Assembly: GCA_045537575.1 (NCBI GenBank)
Contig: JAZSPU010000046.1
Coordinates: forward strand, 1 to 10,674
Reading direction: 5' to 3'
Origin: SIG607 sp045537575
GTDB taxonomy: Bacteria > Bacillota > Clostridia > Oscillospirales > Acutalibacteraceae
DNA: 10,674 nt
Shown: positions 8,601 to 10,674 of the stretch, piece by piece
Numbering within the stretch: the stretch's first letter is position 1
Layout: each line of letters begins with the position of its first letter
Position numbers and translations under genes: made by a program
Notes under the pieces: generated by a model
What the model saw: the letters and a program-made list of their open reading frames with translations, nothing else
The model's database searches: none
Told to the model about the DNA's origin: nothing

Positions 8601-8718
8601 CGCTTGAACGCTGATGAACACGGCTGTCCGCAAACATGGGAAGCTCTTCGCAGGGGGATTCGTCATAGGTGTCTATAACGATTTTTTCTTCTTTTACTAT
8701 AACTTTTTCGTCTTTCAT
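5614..8718 (-). CDS. Large cytosolic DUF5107 domain / TPR-repeat protein, function unknown
   Basis: The 1034-residue protein has no signal peptide or membrane helix. Residues about 40-345 match what I recall of DUF5107: LPEIGGRIYSAKDKITGYDFFYKQH (76-100) and SWISGGVEFNWPFHHRPSTF (112-131), followed by LWWENTAVPV (191-200) and YAELMAGSYSDNQPDFSWLEPYE (315-337). The fold is thought to be a beta-sandwich of the galactose-mutarotase type, so sugar binding is plausible. Residues about 360-425 look like a further beta segment. From about 450 to 1018 the protein is a long alpha-solenoid of TPR-like pairs, for example PDVYFKRALEIDENHIPSLVALGETA (472-497) and GDFQKALEEFRIAQIIPDN (882-900). AAGGAG nine bases upstream supports the ATG. 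It has its own promoter and terminator and is divergent from a regulator with a sugar-sensor domain, which suggests a role in carbohydrate metabolism. No activity can be assigned from the sequence; enzyme or scaffold are both open. Confidence 0.88.
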   Translation of the reverse strand: MKDEKVIVKEEKIVIDTYDESPCEELPMFADSRVHQRSSGNPYPNKVVIKTRSKVKYAKEYNAIKIENKYIELVILPEIGGRIYSAKDKITGYDFFYKQHVIKPALIGALGSWISGGVEFNWPFHHRPSTFMPVDYAIEETATGGVIVWLSEHDPIDRMKGMVGICVEPDKSYFETRMVVANRTAIRKSFLWWENTAVPVNKDYEIFFPDDVDFVRFHYRRSATSYPIANGSFNGFVFEKGGVDISKHFNTKPATSYFSAASKHDYFGGFDNGIGCGVVHIGDHHTAVGKKMFTWGYNQLSQSWERALTDTDGAYAELMAGSYSDNQPDFSWLEPYEVKQFSQFWYPLAALGVPSYANLKGAIRMEDGVLKIQPTCDKKDCRITVMNGEKVMLDTKAYLVAGEVLTVKGDFKADCYKVCVEGVLTYDYAPHVKKPLPELFPEVEMPNELDTAQGLYLAGLHYLQFRDPIANPDVYFKRALEIDENHIPSLVALGETACIRNDFKEAIVYLTKAANAHTIYNTEMESGKIHYLLGYAKSMLGNTEEAYNHLRKAAWNQDSVSCAMTRASLLAAKSGNFEEALFCADMALDKGDRNPLAAPIAALAQLKLGNKAKAEERIAKLLKRDPLNHLARYVALILGKINEKEFFNALSSSMSQTLLDVAFDLTAGGFEKEAMELLNKVPSYTDDVAPSLAALIEKPETANFAHRTFPFRFEEIAALEKFENENDFRYMLGCLHFAQKRYEKAAQLWETCTGWQATRAKAVSVWRKGDTAKAIELLKTAVKENPHCEQLVFELAYLLNLTAVDGQESMEIISALVSDLKSARDDIVTEWAIAANRAGDFEKALYLINNHDFIPCEGGETIVAKQHIAAHYGIGNRYFEEGDFQKALEEFRIAQIIPDNLGAGLWQVGPIIPSKYNEALCLIHLGKEDEAKAIFDYIIELDVDFFSNMHLPSLPCYQALSMLKIGKTAQSYAYIKGFMDLWAKEKDRVDSGYFSATPFFISYPEKAEVARAKYYNALLSEGSQVINGTHRFMK

Positions 8719-8751
8719 AGCAAAATACTCCTTATATTTTTCTTTGTATTC

Positions 8752-8780
8752 ATTTTAAAATACGAAGAAACGGTTTTCAA
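8752..8780 (-). promoter_or_regulatory. Predicted promoter of the DUF5107-TPR gene
   Basis: On the minus strand TTGAAA (8775-8780) is followed after exactly 17 bases by TAAAAT (8752-8757). The expected transcription start is near 8745, leaving a leader of about 27 bases that contains AAGGAG at 8728-8733. The region is shared with the divergent regulator gene, so the two are likely controlled together. Confidence 0.65.
8767..8778. promoter_or_regulatory. Candidate operator: imperfect palindrome overlapping the -35 box
   Basis: GAAACGGTTTTC has outer arms GAAA and TTTC that are inverted repeats. It overlaps the -35 hexamer of the leftward promoter, so a protein bound there would block RNA polymerase. 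It resembles LacI/CcpA-class operators loosely, but the adjacent regulator carries a LuxR-like rather than LacI-like DNA-binding domain, so it may not be its site. A second, perfect AT-only palindrome, ATTTTAAAAT, lies at 8752-8761 over the -10. Both are short and could be chance. Confidence 0.3.
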
Positions 8781-8824
8781 CACAATAAAAATATCAAATT
8801 TTACTTTTCTTTTTGGGTGAAAAA

Positions 8825-8833
8825 TGGTAATAT
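8825..8833 (+). promoter_or_regulatory. Possible extended -10 of the regulator gene
   Basis: TGGTAATAT reads as an extended -10 element (TG, one base, then TAATAT). The hexamer 17 bases upstream (TTTTCT, 8805-8810) is poor. Transcription would start close to the ribosome binding site, so the call is weak; the true promoter may lie further left within 8719-8824. Confidence 0.3.
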
Positions 8834-8840
8834 AAAGAAA

Positions 8841-8848
8841 AGAGGTGA
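8841..8848 (+). promoter_or_regulatory. Ribosome binding site that fixes the regulator start
   Basis: AGAGGTGA lies a few bases before the ATG at 8853. A longer frame can be opened at a GTG at 8817, but that start has no purine-rich site upstream and would place this Shine-Dalgarno sequence inside the coding region. Confidence 0.8.
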
Positions 8849-8852
8849 CAAA

Positions 8853-9947
8853 ATGACGGTTTACGTTTACATTGATCCCGAGTATAACGGCTCGGTGTGG
8901 TGCTCTCAGACACTTAAAGGATTGACGGGCGAAGCGGCTAAACGCCATTACGGAATATATTTTCTTGAAAGTGATGATATTTTCAGCCTTAATCTTGATA
9001 AAGTTTACGGCGAGGAAGAAAAACGAGTGCTTATTGTTCTTACCACAAGGGTGATGACCGATACCAAGTTTTACGACCACTTTGCCAAAAACAAAGTTTC
9101 GCTTCTTTTTGTTAACCATCAAAGCAATCTTCTTGCTGAAAATTATTCTAACGTATTGGTGGATTACCGAGAGGGTATGAGTCAGGCGCAGGAATACCTT
9201 AAAAGCTTAAACAAAACAAAGACCGCTCTTTTTGCCATTAATCCGGCTTCATCTACCGACCAAATTAAAAAAGATTACTTTTTGTCCGACTTCAAAGCTG
9301 AAGATGATATCATATATAATAACGGCTCTCTTGAAGAATGTTGCAAAAGCTTTAAAAAGGAAAAATATGACTCGGTTATATGCGCTAACGATATTGCCGC
9401 ATATTTTCTTATGAATAATCTTAAAAAACAGAATGTTAAAATCCCCGAGGATTTATACGTTGTGTCCTTCGGCGATTCACTTTTGTCTCAAATGGGCACA
9501 CCAACCCTTACTACCATAAGTGTTGACCATACAAAGCTTGGAAGAGAAGCACTTCACGCCTATTCCTATTTATATAGAAGGGAAGAGGGGGTACGTATAA
9601 GCGTTTACGTTACTCCAAAACTTAACGTAAGACAAAGCACAGCAGAAGAAATACCCGCCAGTAATGCCGCAAAAAATGAAACGGCTAGTACGGTGGTTGA
9701 TCCTATGTACTCTGATATGTGGGCGCAAAGGCTTTTAAAGCTTGAAAAAATGCTTGGCTCCTGCGATGAAAATGACTTTAAAATTTTAAAGGGCATAAGG
9801 AACGGTAAAACCTATTCGCAACTGGCTGAGGAACTTTTTATGTCCGAAAAAACTATTTCCTACAGAGTAACCTGTATGCGAAACATTATGGGCTTTTCCA
9901 CAAAGGAAGAGCTAGGCGAAATACTCAGCGAATACATCATTATTTAA
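8853..9947 (+). CDS. Transcriptional regulator: LacI/GalR-type ligand-binding domain with C-terminal LuxR-like HTH
   Basis: The 364-residue protein begins directly with the ligand-binding fold and has no N-terminal LacI helix-turn-helix. Residues about 1-262 match the periplasmic-binding-like sensor of LacI/GalR proteins, clearest at DSVICANDIAAYFLMNNLKK (173-192), IPEDLYVVSFGDSLLSQM (197-214), PTLTTISVDHTKLGREAL (217-234) and the closing PKLNVRQST (255-263). A polar linker (about 264-285) follows. Residues about 305-360 look like a LuxR/GerE-type DNA-binding domain: DFKILKGIRNGKTYSQLAEE, then LFMSEKTISYRVTCMRNIMG, where SEKTISYRV would be the recognition helix. It lacks a response-regulator receiver domain. 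In LacI-type sensors the ligand is usually a sugar. It is divergent from the DUF5107-TPR gene and probably controls it. Its ligand and whether it activates or represses are unknown. Confidence 0.85.
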   Translation: MTVYVYIDPEYNGSVWCSQTLKGLTGEAAKRHYGIYFLESDDIFSLNLDKVYGEEEKRVLIVLTTRVMTDTKFYDHFAKNKVSLLFVNHQSNLLAENYSNVLVDYREGMSQAQEYLKSLNKTKTALFAINPASSTDQIKKDYFLSDFKAEDDIIYNNGSLEECCKSFKKEKYDSVICANDIAAYFLMNNLKKQNVKIPEDLYVVSFGDSLLSQMGTPTLTTISVDHTKLGREALHAYSYLYRREEGVRISVYVTPKLNVRQSTAEEIPASNAAKNETASTVVDPMYSDMWAQRLLKLEKMLGSCDENDFKILKGIRNGKTYSQLAEELFMSEKTISYRVTCMRNIMGFSTKEELGEILSEYIII

Positions 9948-9988
9948 TTTATGTTGCGATATAACAAAGTTGATAAGGAAACCAAAAA

Positions 9989-10279
9989 ATGAAAAAATTA
10001 TTTTTAATAACTGCCATTGCTTTATATGTAATAGCTTCTATTGGTATTTTTGTAATTGCGGCAGCGGAAATGTTGCAGAGTATTAATGCTAATCTTTATT
10101 TGAAATTATTATCGCTTTGTGTTTTGACGGTATGCGTTGCTATAGGGTTTTTGATTGCGTTTTTGCCTCAAAAGCTTAAATGGCTAAAATGGATATTGTT
10201 TGGGCTTATTTTATGGTTTATTATTTTTGGTTTTATACCATTAATAACAGGAACGGTTGGAAATCTTCTTATGGCGTAA
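9989..10279 (+). CDS. Small three-helix membrane protein, unknown function
   Basis: I do not recognise this 96-residue protein. It is strongly hydrophobic, with three predicted membrane helices at about 4-27, 38-60 and 66-88 and a short basic loop between the second and third (PQKLKWLKW, 60-68). AAGGAAA seven bases before the ATG supports translation. It starts 41 bases after the regulator stop on the same strand, with no terminator in between, so it could be co-transcribed with it. No catalytic or binding motif is visible. A general small clostridial inner-membrane protein is the safest description. Confidence 0.7.
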   Translation: MKKLFLITAIALYVIASIGIFVIAAAEMLQSINANLYLKLLSLCVLTVCVAIGFLIAFLPQKLKWLKWILFGLILWFIIFGFIPLITGTVGNLLMA

Positions 10280-10329
10280 TTAAGAATGTGTGTAGTAATA
10301 CAAGAGGATAGTGAAAGGAATTGTTTTAT

Positions 10330-10674
10330 ATGAAGAAAACCTGTTTGGAATTTTCAGGAAATGCTTTGGATTTATATAAGTTTGAGTTTGAATTTGGGGG
10401 GTTTTGGTATAAAATTAAACGTATTTATACCAAAGAACAAAAGACACATTTCATCTTAAAGCCAAAAAATAAAGAGGACTTTTTGTGGTATAATAGTTTT
10501 TTGCCGGATGTAGAACTCGTAGTGCAAAATGATAAACCTGACTTTTTGGAAATTATCTGTAATGAAACAAAAAGAATAAAAATTTTTATGTTTATATACT
10601 GCCTTTTACTTTCTTTTGTTCAGATTTTAATTTTGGGATTTGAATTTAAAGAAATATTTGTAAATAATTTATTA
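10330..10674 (+). CDS. Unrecognised protein with a predicted membrane helix, 3' end outside the window
   Basis: An open frame of 115 codons without a stop runs from the ATG at 10330 off the window end. AAAGGAA (10314-10320) lies nine bases before it. The product starts MKKTCLEFSGNALDLYKFEF and has a soluble, aromatic-rich part (about 1-80, with FGGFWYKIKRIYTKEQ and ELVVQNDKPDFLEIICNE). A hydrophobic segment at about 84-104 (KIFMFIYCLLLSFVQILILG) is a likely membrane helix. It begins 50 bases after the small membrane protein. Its coding sequence is much richer in TTT, TTG and AAA than the genes to the left, which may mean low expression or recent acquisition. I do not recognise the family. Confidence 0.65.
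   Translation, partial: MKKTCLEFSGNALDLYKFEFEFGGFWYKIKRIYTKEQKTHFILKPKNKEDFLWYNSFLPDVELVVQNDKPDFLEIICNETKRIKIFMFIYCLLLSFVQILILGFEFKEIFVNNLL

Noticed and set aside
7975..8607. 210-codon open frame on the plus strand
   Set aside because: It is the antisense of the well-supported DUF5107 coding region, has no convincing domain or ribosome binding site, and its residues mirror the codon bias of the other strand.
8817..8852. Upstream GTG start adding 12 residues to the regulator
   Set aside because: The Shine-Dalgarno sequence at 8841-8848 would be inside the coding region, and the added residues do not extend any recognised domain.
1..10674. CRISPR array, tRNA, rRNA, transposase or phage genes
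   Set aside because: No regularly spaced repeats, tRNA-like cloverleaf, rRNA-like segment or mobile-element protein was seen on either strand.

Overview
The window looks like the end of a metagenomic contig from a low-GC, anaerobic Gram-positive bacterium of the class Clostridia. This rests on AT-rich intergenic DNA, strong AGGAGG-type ribosome binding sites, sigma-A-like promoters, and a Na+-pumping decarboxylase split into separate gamma, biotin-carrier, beta and alpha genes. The genus cannot be named from the sequence. The first 50 bases are not genomic. On the minus strand they read as an MGI/BGI (DNBSEQ) sequencing adapter with a 10-base index, so the alpha-subunit gene is cut off by the contig end and its apparent C-terminus and stop codon are artefacts.

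Layout. Bases 1-8718 are all transcribed leftward (minus strand). Bases 8853 to the end are transcribed rightward. In the leftward direction come: a large cytosolic DUF5107-TPR protein (8718-5614) with its own promoter and terminator; a CaCA-family Na+/Ca2+ antiporter (5501-4473) with a near-consensus promoter and a strong terminator; a small FeoB-type GTPase/ferrous iron transporter without FeoA (4357-2597); and the decarboxylase operon, in the order gamma (2398-2123), biotin carrier (2088-1726), beta (1704-298) and alpha (283 to the contig end). In the rightward direction come a sugar-sensor regulator (8853-9947), a small three-helix membrane protein (9989-10279) and a partial, AT-rich, unrecognised gene that runs off the end (10330 onward).

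How the genes may work together. The decarboxylase would decarboxylate oxaloacetate: carboxyltransfer on the alpha subunit, CO2 carried on biotin, Na+ export by the beta subunit. This makes a sodium-motive force, and the nearby Na+/Ca2+ antiporter is one possible consumer of it. The other unit is the divergent pair of the DUF5107-TPR gene and the regulator. The regulator has a LacI/GalR-type ligand-binding domain but no N-terminal LacI DNA-binding domain; it carries a LuxR/GerE-like helix-turn-helix at its C-terminus instead. With a shared 134-base intergenic region, this suggests a carbohydrate-responsive switch controlling a protein of unknown function. This pair is the most novel biology in the window.
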